From Hyaloperonospora brassicae (lineage: Eukaryota > Oomycota > Peronosporomycetes > Peronosporales > Peronosporaceae): DNA of 35,589 nucleotides. Positions 1 through 9,635 of the stretch are shown piece by piece. The notes under the pieces are model-generated. The model searched no databases and had not been told where the DNA came from. It was given only the letters and a program-made list of their open reading frames with translations. Both the position numbers and the translations under genes were made by a program. Position 1 is the first letter of the stretch. Each line of letters starts with the position of its first letter. Location of the stretch: positions 1 to 35,589 of the forward strand of contig CANTFL010001012.1 in assembly GCA_947650285.1 (NCBI GenBank), in the 5' to 3' direction.

Positions 1-1661
1 GAGTGAGAGGTGTCGGTGCACAGCCCAAAGATAGCGCAAAATGAGCAGGTTTCAGCGCGACCGCATCGACATCTTTTCATGAATAACAGGTAGGGATCAT
101 ATACGAAAGGCACCACTAGTGTGTGTGGGCGCAACCCAAATATGATACCACGACCAGGGATAGCACTATCGACCAGCCATTCCCTATCCTTTTGGAAGCA
201 GTCTTGCGACAACACAGTAACTGCTGCTGCGGGATGGTAGCAGCGACGTTGTGTCGGACGATCCTCCGTCCACTTTTCGTGTCGTGACGGGCTTCTTGTC
301 TACGACAGGGACGTGGTCACTTCATTGAACAGGCCGCCTTCAAGTCTCAACTGGCGCTCGCTTCAGCTTGTTCGTAAAGTAGCAGTCAACAGTGTGCTAA
401 GACAGCTTGCGACCCTTCACTTTCGTGTTACATCGCCCGCCTCCACTGCAGCAAAAGAGATCCGCTATACAGATCTTGAACGTCTTGAGCATCACGAAGG
501 TACATCATGTGAGAAACTGACTTGTGCGCATGGAAGACGACGAAGCTCGTCAGTTTTCGCCAGCAGTGTCTTCCAAATACCATCAGAAGACACCGCGGAC
601 GACATTCCTGGAAGTGTTTCGCACGATGGACGACATCGACACGCGAGAATGCACCTTTTGCTCATGTGGCAACTACACTCTTGTACGATCACGAATGCAA
701 CCTGTTCAGTCCTCCATGGAATTGCAGTCCACTGCGACCCACAGCGTGTTCCGGACACGTCGCCTCACAATATCTCGACTAGTTCGAAGGCTCGCGGCGT
801 ATCACTCATGTCGAATTTGAGCTACCGGACGTCAAGAGTCTGCCATTGAGACGGTGTGCGAACAGTCCAGAACGTCTCCACCCATCCAACTCCATTAGCC
901 TCAGCTTCGTGGTGTGCTGTGGGAAACAACCAGCAGCTAAACAACGATCAAAGGCCCTTGTTGATGTGTCAAAACAGTGCAACAGCTCTACCTCTCCGCC
1001 ATGTCTCGATTCACGTAGTAACACGAGAAGGCTACCCCCGTTCTCTTTGCTCACGCTGCATCTGCTCTTCTTTGAGCAACAATTGATCACATCTACCTCA
1101 CACACCGTCTCGTGTGTAGTTGATACTATATCTTGCGGTACTCATTGCGAGCGTGGTACGTTCCTACCGACTCCTCCTGGCGCAAAAGGCTCTTTCTACC
1201 GTTCAACGCTTGGAGCCTCGCGATCGCATTATCAGCGCCCACTGAGGCGCACGGACCCCACCACATATGACGCCACCACAAACGCGACCGTTTCGACCTT
1301 TCTACGCTGCTGCGTTCATCCTCTAGCCGTTCTGCGCATGGCAGTGTACATCCTGTTGCTGTACCAGAACAAGCAGCGAATCAGCTCCGGCAAAAGCTGT
1401 TCGTGGAGGTTGAAGGTGTCGCGTGACTCGTCTTTTCCGCCAATCGGCAGCGTCCCGCCGTTTGTCGTTTACACCCAAAGACCGAACAACAAAAGAAGAA
1501 AAAGAAGAAGAAAAAGAAAAAGAAGAAGAGAAAAAAAAGACACGGTGGAAGAGAGCGAGCGCGCAAAACTCAAAATATTAAAAACAAACCGCTCCCTCTG
1601 CTTCCCTCTCTCGAGCAGTATACCAACAGACAGCCTCACCCGCACGAACGAGGCATTGATC
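1..1661. other. 5' flank without a supported gene
   Basis: I see no gene I can support here. Short open frames occur in all three plus frames between 313 and 1600, but none shows a domain or keeps frame for long. The frame at 524-820 (which includes a CTFCSCG cluster) looks faintly protein-like and could be part of a decayed gene. The last 180 bases hold a purine-rich run of A and G (about 1492-1552), which probably lies in the promoter or 5' leader of the RING-Tubby gene. Confidence 0.5.
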
Positions 1662-3164
1662 ATGTCGACCACGTCGAGCCCGAGCAGTCGCCACGCCCTG
1701 CGCGTGGTGGTCGCCACGACCGCACCGCTGCGTGCGCCCCCTGCCCGTCACTTGTCGCCCCGAGCAGTGCACCACTCGTCGCACGCGTTCGCCGACGCCG
1801 TGCCGAGCGCGGGAGCGGCCGGGTCTCCCTGTCGCCGCGCGCTGATTGGTCAAAAAGCCGCACGACCATCGGTACTTTCAGCCACTCCTGGACGAGCCGA
1901 GCAGCGCGTCGCCACCGACGACGACGAAGGCAAAGCGGCCGAGACGGACGACAGTGGACAAGCAGAGGCGCTGATGCGCAGACGAGACGGTCCGGCGGCA
2001 CACGGTCGCAGTGGAGACGAGCCACCGACGGCACTGGACAACGAGCAGACGGGCGATGCCCGCACGGAGGCGACTGTACCGGACGCGACAGCTTTTGCAG
2101 GGGATAACGACTCAGTGGCCGACGACAGAGCGGCCGAAGAGCTCGTGGAGGAGGACGGCGAGGGCTGTCTGATCTGCATGGACGAGTTCTCGGCGCGACG
2201 CAAAGCGTACCCACTGCCATGCACGGGACAATGCACTGGTGCGTTTGTGCACTACCGGTGCATTATGGCGTGGCTGGGGCAGTCAGGCAGCTGTCCGCTG
2301 TGTCGAGGGGCCTGTGACCCACTGGTGTTGCAGCCCATGCAGAAGCTCGAGCTCCAGGACATGACCAAGATGGCGCTGCAGCCGGTGCCGCTGGACGCCG
2401 GGATCATCCGGTGCTACGTGAAGCAGGTGTACCGTGGTTTGTTTAAGCAGTACGGCTACGAGCTGTACCTGCAAGGGCAGATTGGCACGCAGGAAGAAGA
2501 CAAGTTTTTGCTGGCGGCAAGACGCCAGGTGCGCTCGAACATGACGGCGAACTACACGATCTGTACGGACAAGGAGTGCACGGACGCACTGCGCATTGGA
2601 CGCATGGGCTCGAACTTTCTCGGCACGTGTTTCACGTTGTACGACAATGGACGAGATCCACAGAAACTGGCAAAGATTCAGGACGCCGTGAGCTCGGACG
2701 ACGTGGTGGTGCAGAACGTGCTGCAGATCCGAGAGGAGCTGGGGTGTGTTACGTACGAGCCGAATCGGACGAGCGTCGGGCCGCGGAAGATGCGTGTCGT
2801 GATTCCCGACGTGGACGAAGAGGGCGGGTCATCGAAGATTGTGCGGCCCATGAGTCGCCAAGACCGACTCGTCACTCGTCTCTCGACGGGGGACATGAAA
2901 GACTTGATGCGATTTTCGAACCGCGAGCCCGTGTTCCGCGAAGACCTGGGCGCGTACTGTCTGGACTTTGGAGGACGCGTGTCGATGGCATCGGTCAAGA
3001 ACTTCCAGCTGATCAGCAGCGAAGATCCGTCCATGGGCAACATTTTGCAGTTTGGCCGTGTCGCTGACGACATGTTTACGATGGATTTCCAGTGGCCGCT
3101 GTCTCCGTTCCAAGCCTTTTCCATTTGTCTCAGTAGCTGTGATACGAAACTCGCTTGTGTCTAG
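1662..3164 (+). CDS. RING-finger/Tubby-domain fusion protein (putative E3 ubiquitin ligase)
   Basis: Single-exon 500-residue protein. Residues 1-160 are a low-complexity Ser/Ala/Asp-rich leader. Residues 169-214 form a RING-type zinc finger: C169-x2-C172, then a C-x3-C-x5-H-x2-C block and a final C211-x2-C214, which is closer to the C4HC3 (RING-CH) order than to classical C3HC4. From about residue 248 to the end is a Tubby C-terminal domain. It is recognisable by the FLLAARR segment, the GSNFLGT block, REPVFREDLGAY, GRVSMASVKNFQLIS, LQFGRVADDMFTMDF and a C-terminus ending DTKLACV. Tubby domains bind phosphoinositides, and RING fingers recruit E2 enzymes. By inference this is a ligase whose target choice or membrane location is set by the Tubby part. 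The frame stays open upstream to 846, but that stretch has no domain and includes a translated purine tract, so I start at the ATG at 1662. Confidence 0.9.
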   Translation: MSTTSSPSSRHALRVVVATTAPLRAPPARHLSPRAVHHSSHAFADAVPSAGAAGSPCRRALIGQKAARPSVLSATPGRAEQRVATDDDEGKAAETDDSGQAEALMRRRDGPAAHGRSGDEPPTALDNEQTGDARTEATVPDATAFAGDNDSVADDRAAEELVEEDGEGCLICMDEFSARRKAYPLPCTGQCTGAFVHYRCIMAWLGQSGSCPLCRGACDPLVLQPMQKLELQDMTKMALQPVPLDAGIIRCYVKQVYRGLFKQYGYELYLQGQIGTQEEDKFLLAARRQVRSNMTANYTICTDKECTDALRIGRMGSNFLGTCFTLYDNGRDPQKLAKIQDAVSSDDVVVQNVLQIREELGCVTYEPNRTSVGPRKMRVVIPDVDEEGGSSKIVRPMSRQDRLVTRLSTGDMKDLMRFSNREPVFREDLGAYCLDFGGRVSMASVKNFQLISSEDPSMGNILQFGRVADDMFTMDFQWPLSPFQAFSICLSSCDTKLACV

Positions 3165-4062
3165 CGAGCGACGCGCGGACGCACTCTCCGGCAATTCCAG
3201 TGACTCTCGAGGCGGACACGCGACCATTCATTAATCGTGATATATAATAAATGTTTTTGGTAGAACTGTTGCATATGGGTGACATACATCATGTACGTGC
3301 CTGATCGTCGATGTGATTGAAAGCATAGACAGAGAGCACTCGGGCGAGTTTGGGTCGGAGTTGTTCGACTGCGTCAACGTGTGTATTTGCGTCATTCGCG
3401 TTCGTACAAAATGGACGACCGCGTGTGCGGCCATTACGTCCAGCACTGTCTGCAGTGTGTTGAAACGGCAGAAACACAAAATAGAGCACAAACTCTAATT
3501 GAAGGACAACTATCGGGCCGCACGCACGAAGCGAGTGCTGGCGCCTGTGCTTGTACTCGACCGACTGCAGGCAACGCACGCGCAGGCAAGCGATCAACTT
3601 GCTGTTTTATGTCATCCACGATGCCCAATCTCTGCACGAAAAGGACAGTACGAAAGGACGCGAGTGTGCAAAGATAGGTCGGGCACACGACGACACAATA
3701 CAGCGTATAACGCCCGTTGACAAACATCCGACAGTTGCCGCGTCCGTCCAACGAGCCCGCAATAGAGCGACGCAAATGGTACAGGAATTAATGCTCGCGG
3801 TTGTTCCTTTTCAGCTGTGTAGTCCTGCGCCATCGCACACTGGACGACCAGCTGCTTCCTCGGACAATATCGGCTCAATTCGTCCGATCAATTTAGACAC
3901 TCAAAGCCAACCACCGCCGCCGTACCCCACGCCCCCGTACAACGCAACTCGTGCTCTCGCCACGCAGCTTTTGATCATGTTTGACAGCCTCACCCCCAAG
4001 CAGCCAACCGTGTCGACCTGACCTCACCTGACCTGCCCACACGGCTCCATCCGTGTGTAGCC
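3165..4062. other. intergenic, nothing supported
   Basis: Between two plus-strand genes. Overlapping short frames on both strands have no domain or consistent composition. An AT-rich stretch with an ATAATAAA-like sequence (about 3240-3252) lies about 80 bases after the upstream stop and could serve 3' end formation. The end of the stretch has several short CCTGACC repeats (about 4017-4035) close to the next start codon. Confidence 0.4.
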
Positions 4063-5097
4063 ATGACGGTCCTCCTCCCGCCCGTCTTCGCCAACTGCAA
4101 CTACTTCCTCGTGGCCCTCGTCGCGCCCGTCGCTCTCCTGGTCGCCGCAACGCGTCCCCAGTCGTGCGCGTCCGTCGCCGTCGTCGACAACGCGTCGCCC
4201 TGTCGAGCGCTCGTGAGGCGCCCGTCGGTGCTGTGGCCGCTGCTCGTCTTGAGCGCCACGTTTGCCGTCGCTGGCGCGTCGCTGGAGCTCTATTACGCCC
4301 ACGGCTGTCCCACGAGCAGTGTGTTCCACGACGAGACAGAGGCACTCGCGCGCTTTGTGTACGCAGTGTGTCGACGGCATCACGTGCCCTACTGGACGGC
4401 GTTTGGCACGTTGTTGTTTGTGATGCGGGCGCAGCACCGCATTCCCGTGGGCGACACGGACTCGGACATCGGAATGCTCGAGACGGACTTTCGGCAGCGC
4501 TTTGGTTCGGTGGCAAACTTCTCGGCCGTCGTGGACCACGAGGCGCTCGTGGAGATCCAGCGGCCGGTGCACGTCGTGTACCACGCGGCGCGCGCGCTGG
4601 TGCAAGTGGCTGTCGACACGCGCGATGCTACAGGGCCGCATGCTGACATTTGGCTGTACCGACAAGAAGTCGACGACAGCACAGGCACCACGTGGCTCGT
4701 GAACGACGACCGCACGATTCGGAGCAAGTACCTGCTGTCTGACCAAGTGCTGCCGCTGCAGGACGACGCAGCGTTGTTTCTGAACGTGCCCGTGAGTGTC
4801 CCGCGCAATGCTACGTACGTGGCTCGCGCCGAGTACGGACCTGCTTTTATGACGCCGCTTACAACGAGAATGGAGTGTCTCGAGAACGTCCTGAATGGAT
4901 ACACGTTGTACAAGACGCCAGTGTTGACGAAACTGTGGTATGCTGCAACGTGTGGCGCCCTCGTAACAGCGCTGACGCTCCTTGCTGCAAAGTACATCCG
5001 GCCGTTGCGTCGAGTGCTATGGGCGAAAACGAAGGCAAAGCCAGGAGGAGCCCGTGCAGCAGACCAGAGGGAAGTGGCTGACAAGTACTTTGTCTGA
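4063..5097 (+). CDS. LicD/fukutin-like membrane protein
   Basis: 344 residues, one exon. Hydrophobic segments lie at about 13-29, 56-74 and 291-309, so it is probably a Golgi or ER membrane protein. The central part contains YWTAFGTLLFVMRAQHRIP followed by an acidic cluster D131-x-D133-x-D135-I-G. That order (GTLL, basic/hydrophobic step, IP, acidic triad) is the signature of the LicD/fukutin nucleotidyltransferase-fold family, which transfers phosphocholine or ribitol-phosphate-type groups to glycans. The usual contiguous DDD is replaced by alternating acids. The later YGPAFMTPL segment and a following Cys resemble the family's C-terminal substrate region. The substrate cannot be told from sequence. 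The start has a good context (GCCATGA). The stop lies 82 bases from that of the convergent deformylase. Confidence 0.75.
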   Translation: MTVLLPPVFANCNYFLVALVAPVALLVAATRPQSCASVAVVDNASPCRALVRRPSVLWPLLVLSATFAVAGASLELYYAHGCPTSSVFHDETEALARFVYAVCRRHHVPYWTAFGTLLFVMRAQHRIPVGDTDSDIGMLETDFRQRFGSVANFSAVVDHEALVEIQRPVHVVYHAARALVQVAVDTRDATGPHADIWLYRQEVDDSTGTTWLVNDDRTIRSKYLLSDQVLPLQDDAALFLNVPVSVPRNATYVARAEYGPAFMTPLTTRMECLENVLNGYTLYKTPVLTKLWYAATCGALVTALTLLAAKYIRPLRRVLWAKTKAKPGGARAADQREVADKYFV

Positions 5098-5179
5098 CGG
5101 ACAGTGTCTGCTCGATTGGCGAAGGATTCTGCACATGTACTCACGATGCCCTGGTCGCTTCGGGACGACAATGTGCGGG

Positions 5180-6117
5180 CTAGTACTTCTTCTTGCGCAT
5201 GCTCTTCTCTTTCGCTCGACGGTCGTCCATGCTGCTGTGCGGCGGCGTTGACGCTACAAGCGGAAGTGGCGTCTCGATCGGTCCCTGTAGCAGCAGCTTT
5301 TGAATGTCATCCCACTCCATTGTCTCGAACTCTTCATTGTGAATGAGGCTACCGGGTTCCATGCGATCGAGGTACATGACACCATTGAGGTGGTCCAACT
5401 CGTGCTGGAACACGCGAGCGGGAAAATCGGTCAGCGTTTCTTTCACTTTGCGGCCGTCCGCGTCTTCGTACTGCACGAGAATCTCCTGGGCACGCTTGAC
5501 AATGCCTTGGTAGCCAGGAACACTGAGACAGCCTTCAAAGTCACGCTTGACAGTCTTCGACACGGCCAGAATGTCCGGGTTCAGTACTCTCTGGTACTCG
5601 AGCGTCTTCAGGTCCTCTTCAGTCTCCGGCATGTGCTTGAGCATAAGAAACATGCGTAAGTTGTGCCCGAGCTGCGGTGCGGCAATGCCAATGCCAGCTT
5701 CTTGACGCTGCCATTCATTCAAACACGATTGTTTTTCCAGTGCGATGAGCAGCTATTGTCAAGCAAGAGGCACCTGTCGTGGCAACGAAAGCCACTGTCG
5801 ACGACGACACACGCACCACTTCTTGCTCCAGAGAGTCCAGTAGTTTCCGAATCACAGGGGACCGCACATCAGCCACTGACTTGGACACTCGACGGAGAGC
5901 TACTCGACGCATGCAAAGCGCAAACCACAGTCCACAAGTCGTCAGTCCTTCGACAGTATGGTAAAAAAGCGCTCTGCATGTTCCAGACGGCAAGCGCGAG
6001 TCTCTCTCGATCGTCTCCTTCTTCTTTGCTCTGGACAGTACCACAATAACACAACGATGCAAAGTCATTCGCATGGAAGAAAGACGTACCGGGATTCCCG
6101 AGAAACACGAGCGACAT
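5180..6117 (-). CDS. PDF: peptide deformylase (three exons)
   Basis: Exons 6117-6090, 5902-5817 and 5707-5180, separated by introns of 187 bp (donor GTACGT) and 109 bp (donor GTGCGT, acceptor GGCAG); 213 residues. Peptide deformylase removes the formyl group from the starting methionine of organelle-made proteins. All three metal-site motifs are present: GIGIAAPQ at 43-50, EGCLSVPG at 96-103 (metal ligand C98) and HELDH at 140-144. The first two exons supply MSLVFLGNP, ALRRVSKSVADV and SPVIRKLLDSL, matching the usual N-terminal region, so the internal Met at 5722 is not the start. The tail (about 195-213) is very basic. No targeting leader is visible before the catalytic domain, which is odd for a eukaryotic copy. 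It is convergent with the LicD-like gene and divergent from the next gene. Confidence 0.9.
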
Positions 6118-6342
6118 GATCACTTGCGTCCGCTCGACTTGATTACGAATCCCACAAGTGACCTGTGCTCCAGTGGTTTCTAAAAACAAGTGTACCTCCT
6201 TTTTCCGACATACCCACGTGCACGCATACGTACCCTCATACAGACAGACAGACAGACACGCACAGGATACGTGCAATCACATGTCACTCCTTCGTATACA
6301 GGATAGCCACACAGTTTAAGCGAGTTCACACGAGCGGGTCCC
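6118..6342. promoter_or_regulatory. shared upstream region of two divergent genes
   Basis: Only 225 bp separate the start codons of the deformylase (-) and the basic unknown protein (+), so their promoters must lie here or overlap. It contains a (CAGA)n simple repeat at about 6240-6259. No TATA box or recognised initiator is clear. Confidence 0.45.
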
Positions 6343-7002
6343 ATGCACGACGACAGCGCTGCTGGACCTCCACTGGCCGCGCACTTTGAAGCGAAGCGCC
6401 GGATCCTGGCGACCGTCAAGCAGTTGCAGGACCGAGGCGAGACGATCGAAGAAGCCACGTCGGACGAGGTCGCCGAAGCTGTTTGCAAGTCGGCCGCGAC
6501 GGTCTTTCGGTTCGACTTTTGTCTCTCGGCCACAGCGAAGGAAAAGACGCGCCACCGGACGCGCAAGAGGGCGAAAAAGCGACGAGCGAAGCGATTGCAC
6601 GACACGACCGACTCGGCAGGGGATCAGAAGACCGCTCGGACGAGTTGCGAGACGAGGGATGCAGTGCCGCAACGAGAAGAGCACAGGACAGACGCCCAAC
6701 TGCGTCGAGTGGACTGCGGTCAGCTCACGCGTCCAAAAGAGGAGCGACTGTCTTCGTCGGTTGCTGTGTCGCCGTTCGTGAAACTGCGCAAGGCGACAGG
6801 CACAGAGAGCGAAGTGGCCACAATGCACTTGCGCTATGGACAGGGCCGGCGCAATTTGGCCGCAACGAAGCAGCGAGCGCAGCGCCGCAAGGCACTAAAT
6901 GCAGCTACTACTACTGCTACTGCTACTGCTACTACTGCTACTCCAGCAGCAACGACGACGACGACGAGCGATTTTCGATTCAACTTTCTGGCCACGTCGT
7001 GA
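6343..7002 (+). CDS. basic protein of unknown function
   Basis: 219 residues, one exon; I do not recognise the family. A possible helical N-terminal part (residues 12-52) is followed by FRFDF at about 56-60. Then comes a strongly basic stretch at about 67-85 (RTRKRAKKRRAKR) that looks like a nuclear or nucleolar signal. A Thr/Ala-rich run near 188-208 is encoded by an ACT/GCT trinucleotide repeat (6904-6947). The protein ends in FRFNFLATS, so an FRFxF motif occurs in the middle and again at the end. The start is the first ATG of the frame in a favourable context, 225 bp from the divergent deformylase. It is probably real because of its length and steady composition, but no function can be given. 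Confidence 0.55.
   Translation: MHDDSAAGPPLAAHFEAKRRILATVKQLQDRGETIEEATSDEVAEAVCKSAATVFRFDFCLSATAKEKTRHRTRKRAKKRRAKRLHDTTDSAGDQKTARTSCETRDAVPQREEHRTDAQLRRVDCGQLTRPKEERLSSSVAVSPFVKLRKATGTESEVATMHLRYGQGRRNLAATKQRAQRRKALNAATTTATATATTATPAATTTTTSDFRFNFLATS
6904..6947 (+). repeat. ACT/GCT trinucleotide repeat inside a coding region
   Basis: Run of ACT and GCT triplets coding alternating Thr and Ala in the unknown basic protein. Length variation here would keep the frame. Confidence 0.8.
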
Positions 7003-7742
7003 GGTGGGACTGAAGAGGTACGTGGAGACGCACGGCGTCTGTCGTCGTGCTGCATCCGATGTATCTGCCGCCCCACGTACGTACGTACGTATGTGTTACG
7101 GCTATAACATGCTGCTGCTACTGCTATAACTGCTGCTACTGCTATAACTGCTGCTAATCAGGACTACTACTATTGCTGCAACTAGTACTACTCTTGCCAC
7201 TGCTGAAGTGCTACTTTGTTGTCTGCGAACCCCAAAATAGACTGCAGCTAGAAAGTGTGTGGTTTTAGACGCCGTTTCGCCGTTTCATTTCGCTCGCGAA
7301 AAAGCGTTTGAACAAAAAAGGACAGACGCGGTTGAGGGAGGAGTTGCAAGCTGTTGCCATTGTCCGACTTTTCTTTGTCCACTACGACTGTAGAGGCGCA
7401 CGAAAAAAAAAAGACGACGCATTTGTCGTCCTGTCGGGACTAAGACCAGCGTGAAGTAGCAGCAACGGCTAAGGCGAGTCGGCAGCCTGGTGTCTCTTTT
7501 CTTTTCTGCACGTAAACTCCACGCGGGACTTCCAGCGACCCACGCACCGGCCTTTCTGTCAAGAAGAGATTGTACCCATATCGTGTCAAAAACGTGTCCT
7601 CTCCCCCCCCGCTGCAACTTGACAGGTACATGTTGCAACGGTCCAAAGTACACCACTTACATGCGTACATGCACGTCCAGCCGCATACGCACACATGCGC
7701 ACACTTACATTTTCGCATCATCGAAACAGCTACGAACGTGTC
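7003..7742. other. intergenic with simple repeats; 5' flank of kinase gene
   Basis: No gene seen. It holds an ACGT run (about 7075-7090), an 18-bp tandem unit at 7113-7156, homopolymer A (about 7404-7413) and C (about 7602-7609) tracts, and CA-rich sequence shortly before the kinase start codon. Much of the right part is presumably promoter and 5' leader of the kinase. Confidence 0.45.
7113..7156 (+). repeat. 18-bp tandem repeat, about 2.4 copies
   Basis: Unit TGCTGCTACTGCTATAAC occurs at 7113-7130 and 7131-7148 exactly, then partially. It resembles the ACT/GCT triplet repeat in the coding end of the preceding gene about 170 bp upstream, suggesting local spread of triplet repeats. Confidence 0.8.
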
Positions 7743-9446
7743 ATGGGCTGCCGCCACTCGAAAGCCAGTGACGCCGTCGTCTCTCTCACGGCACGAGGAG
7801 CTCAGCACGAGAGCCACCGAGACGACGTCACGTCCGACTTGATCCAGCACACGTACGTCAACGACGTGAGCGAGTTCTTTGACATTCGCTCGACGATTGG
7901 CACGGGACACTGTGGCTGCGTCAAGTACGCAGTAAGCAAGCGATCGGGCCAAGCGTGGGCTGTCAAGGTCGCTGCCCTCAGCAATCGAGGAGACCGAGAC
8001 GCACTGTGGCACGAACGAAGTATGTTGAAGCGACTGCACCATCCACAGATTGTGCCACTGCTCGGCTCGTTCGAAGACAAGGACCAGCTGTACCTGGTCA
8101 CGCAGCTCTGTCACGGCAAAGACCTCTACGAACACGTATACCGAGCGCACCGCACGTTCACCGAGAGCGACGTGCGCACCGTCATTCGCGCGCTGCTGCG
8201 TGCACTCGTCTATTTGCACGCTCGCTCGATCACCCACCGCGACTTGAAGCTCGAGAATCTGGTGCTGGCCGACGCAGCGGATCCAGGCTCGATTCGTCTG
8301 TGTAACTTTGGGCTCAGCACACACTTCCAGCGGCGCGAGAAGCTCATTGAACCAGTCGGAACGATCGACTACGTGGCGCCGGAAGTCTTGGACGGCGACT
8401 ACAATGAAAAGTGCGATCTCTGGAGCGTGGGCGTGATCTGCTTTGAGCTACTCACGGGCGTGTCGCCATTCCACGGAGCGACGATTGACGATACGATGGA
8501 AAACATCTACGACGGCGTGTTGGTCTTTGAGACGGACCTGTGGGCCAAGTTCTCGCCGAGCGCTGTGCTTTTCATCCAGTCGCTCGTAAAAGAAGACGTG
8601 GACGAGCGACTGTCAGCAAAGCAGGCACTGGCTTCGTACTGGCTCAACGAAGAAGAGCTAACGCACGTGGACAGCCCTCGTCGTGCTCGCCTGCAGAGTG
8701 ATCAACGGCTGCTACTAGCGAACATGCGTCGCTTCAGCACGTATCGAAAGATGAAGCAAACGGCGTTGTTGGCAATCGCCCTCGGCATCGCCGACAACCA
8801 CGTGCAGCAGCAAGTGGCTGCGCAGGTGTTCGGTGCGATCGACCGCACACGGACAGGATCACTATCACGTCCCGACTTCCGCAGTGCTCTGCTCGAGAGC
8901 GGTCTATTGGATGCGGACGCAGACACGCTCTTCCAGCAGGTGAATCAATCCAAGAGCGGCCGCATGAACTTTCTAGAGTTCATGGCTGCAACAATCGACG
9001 AGCGCGACGTGAGTCTACCGACGATCAAAGAGGCGTTTGGCCTTTTGGATAGCACGAACCAGGGCCGGTTGTCGACGAGTGGACTTCAGAACGTCTTCCG
9101 ACACTCGATGGACGCCCAAGAACTGAGCGATCTGATTGCATCGATCGACAGCAAAGACGAGGGCTACGTGGACTTTGAGGCGTTCCAGGGTTTATTTGCA
9201 GCCGCAGCAACGGAGACGCTCGAGCTGCAACGTACAGAGGAAGAAGTGGACGCTCTAGCAGTCAAAACGCACGCGACACCCGGTGGCGTGGAGAAGCCGA
9301 TATCAAAGTCCCATAGTTTCAACACGGGCACGGAAAGTATGACCGATAGTTCCATTGCGAGTTCCACGCCAAGTGTGACGAGCTACTACGAGTCTGGACT
9401 GACGCTCGCAGCGCGGCATGAACCTATAGTTGTAGGTAGGACCTAA
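7743..9446 (+). CDS. CDPK-like kinase with NFG in place of DFG
   Basis: 567 residues, one exon. The start at 7743 gives MGCRHSK, a classic N-myristoylation site with a neighbouring Cys for palmitoylation, so plasma-membrane anchoring is likely; the frame extends 16 codons upstream without a domain. The kinase domain spans about 47-300: glycine loop GTGHCG (53-58), VAIK-type lysine K75, HRD at 165-167 with DLKLEN, and APE at 212-214. The metal-binding DFG aspartate is asparagine (N188, codon AAC at 8304). EF-hand-like loops follow at 367-378, 401-412, 436-447 and 469-480. The position-12 residues are D, E, G and A, so only the second keeps the usual Glu and it starts with Asn. Architecture is that of calcium-dependent protein kinases. 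The changes suggest weak or absent catalysis and weak calcium binding. A Ser/Thr-rich tail follows. Confidence 0.9.
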   Translation: MGCRHSKASDAVVSLTARGAQHESHRDDVTSDLIQHTYVNDVSEFFDIRSTIGTGHCGCVKYAVSKRSGQAWAVKVAALSNRGDRDALWHERSMLKRLHHPQIVPLLGSFEDKDQLYLVTQLCHGKDLYEHVYRAHRTFTESDVRTVIRALLRALVYLHARSITHRDLKLENLVLADAADPGSIRLCNFGLSTHFQRREKLIEPVGTIDYVAPEVLDGDYNEKCDLWSVGVICFELLTGVSPFHGATIDDTMENIYDGVLVFETDLWAKFSPSAVLFIQSLVKEDVDERLSAKQALASYWLNEEELTHVDSPRRARLQSDQRLLLANMRRFSTYRKMKQTALLAIALGIADNHVQQQVAAQVFGAIDRTRTGSLSRPDFRSALLESGLLDADADTLFQQVNQSKSGRMNFLEFMAATIDERDVSLPTIKEAFGLLDSTNQGRLSTSGLQNVFRHSMDAQELSDLIASIDSKDEGYVDFEAFQGLFAAAATETLELQRTEEEVDALAVKTHATPGGVEKPISKSHSFNTGTESMTDSSIASSTPSVTSYYESGLTLAARHEPIVVGRT

Positions 9447-9635
9447 CCTGGGTGATTGCATGCTACGAGCAAGATAGACGAACTAGGGGGAAACTATAGG
9501 ACGCTTCTCGTGCGGTCAATTCAGCTGTCGCAGGACGTCGTCCTTCCGTAGTCGTCCTGGACGTCCATCCTACAACTCCGATCCCTCTCGTCGTCCTATC
9601 GCTATCGCTTTCTCCTCCTGCCCTTTTCGCTCGCC

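Noticed and set aside
1381..1566. Minus-strand frame coding a long Phe/Leu run, like a membrane protein
   Set aside because: It is the complement of a purine tract, not a helix-coding gene.
846..1661. N-terminal extension of the RING-Tubby frame by 272 codons
   Set aside because: The frame happens to be open but has no domain, odd composition (many Cys and Ser) and reads through a purine tract as Lys/Arg; the ATG at 1662 begins steady coding composition.
5180..5722. Deformylase starting at the ATG at 5722
   Set aside because: That start translates intron sequence and lacks the conserved N-terminal region, which two upstream exons supply in frame.
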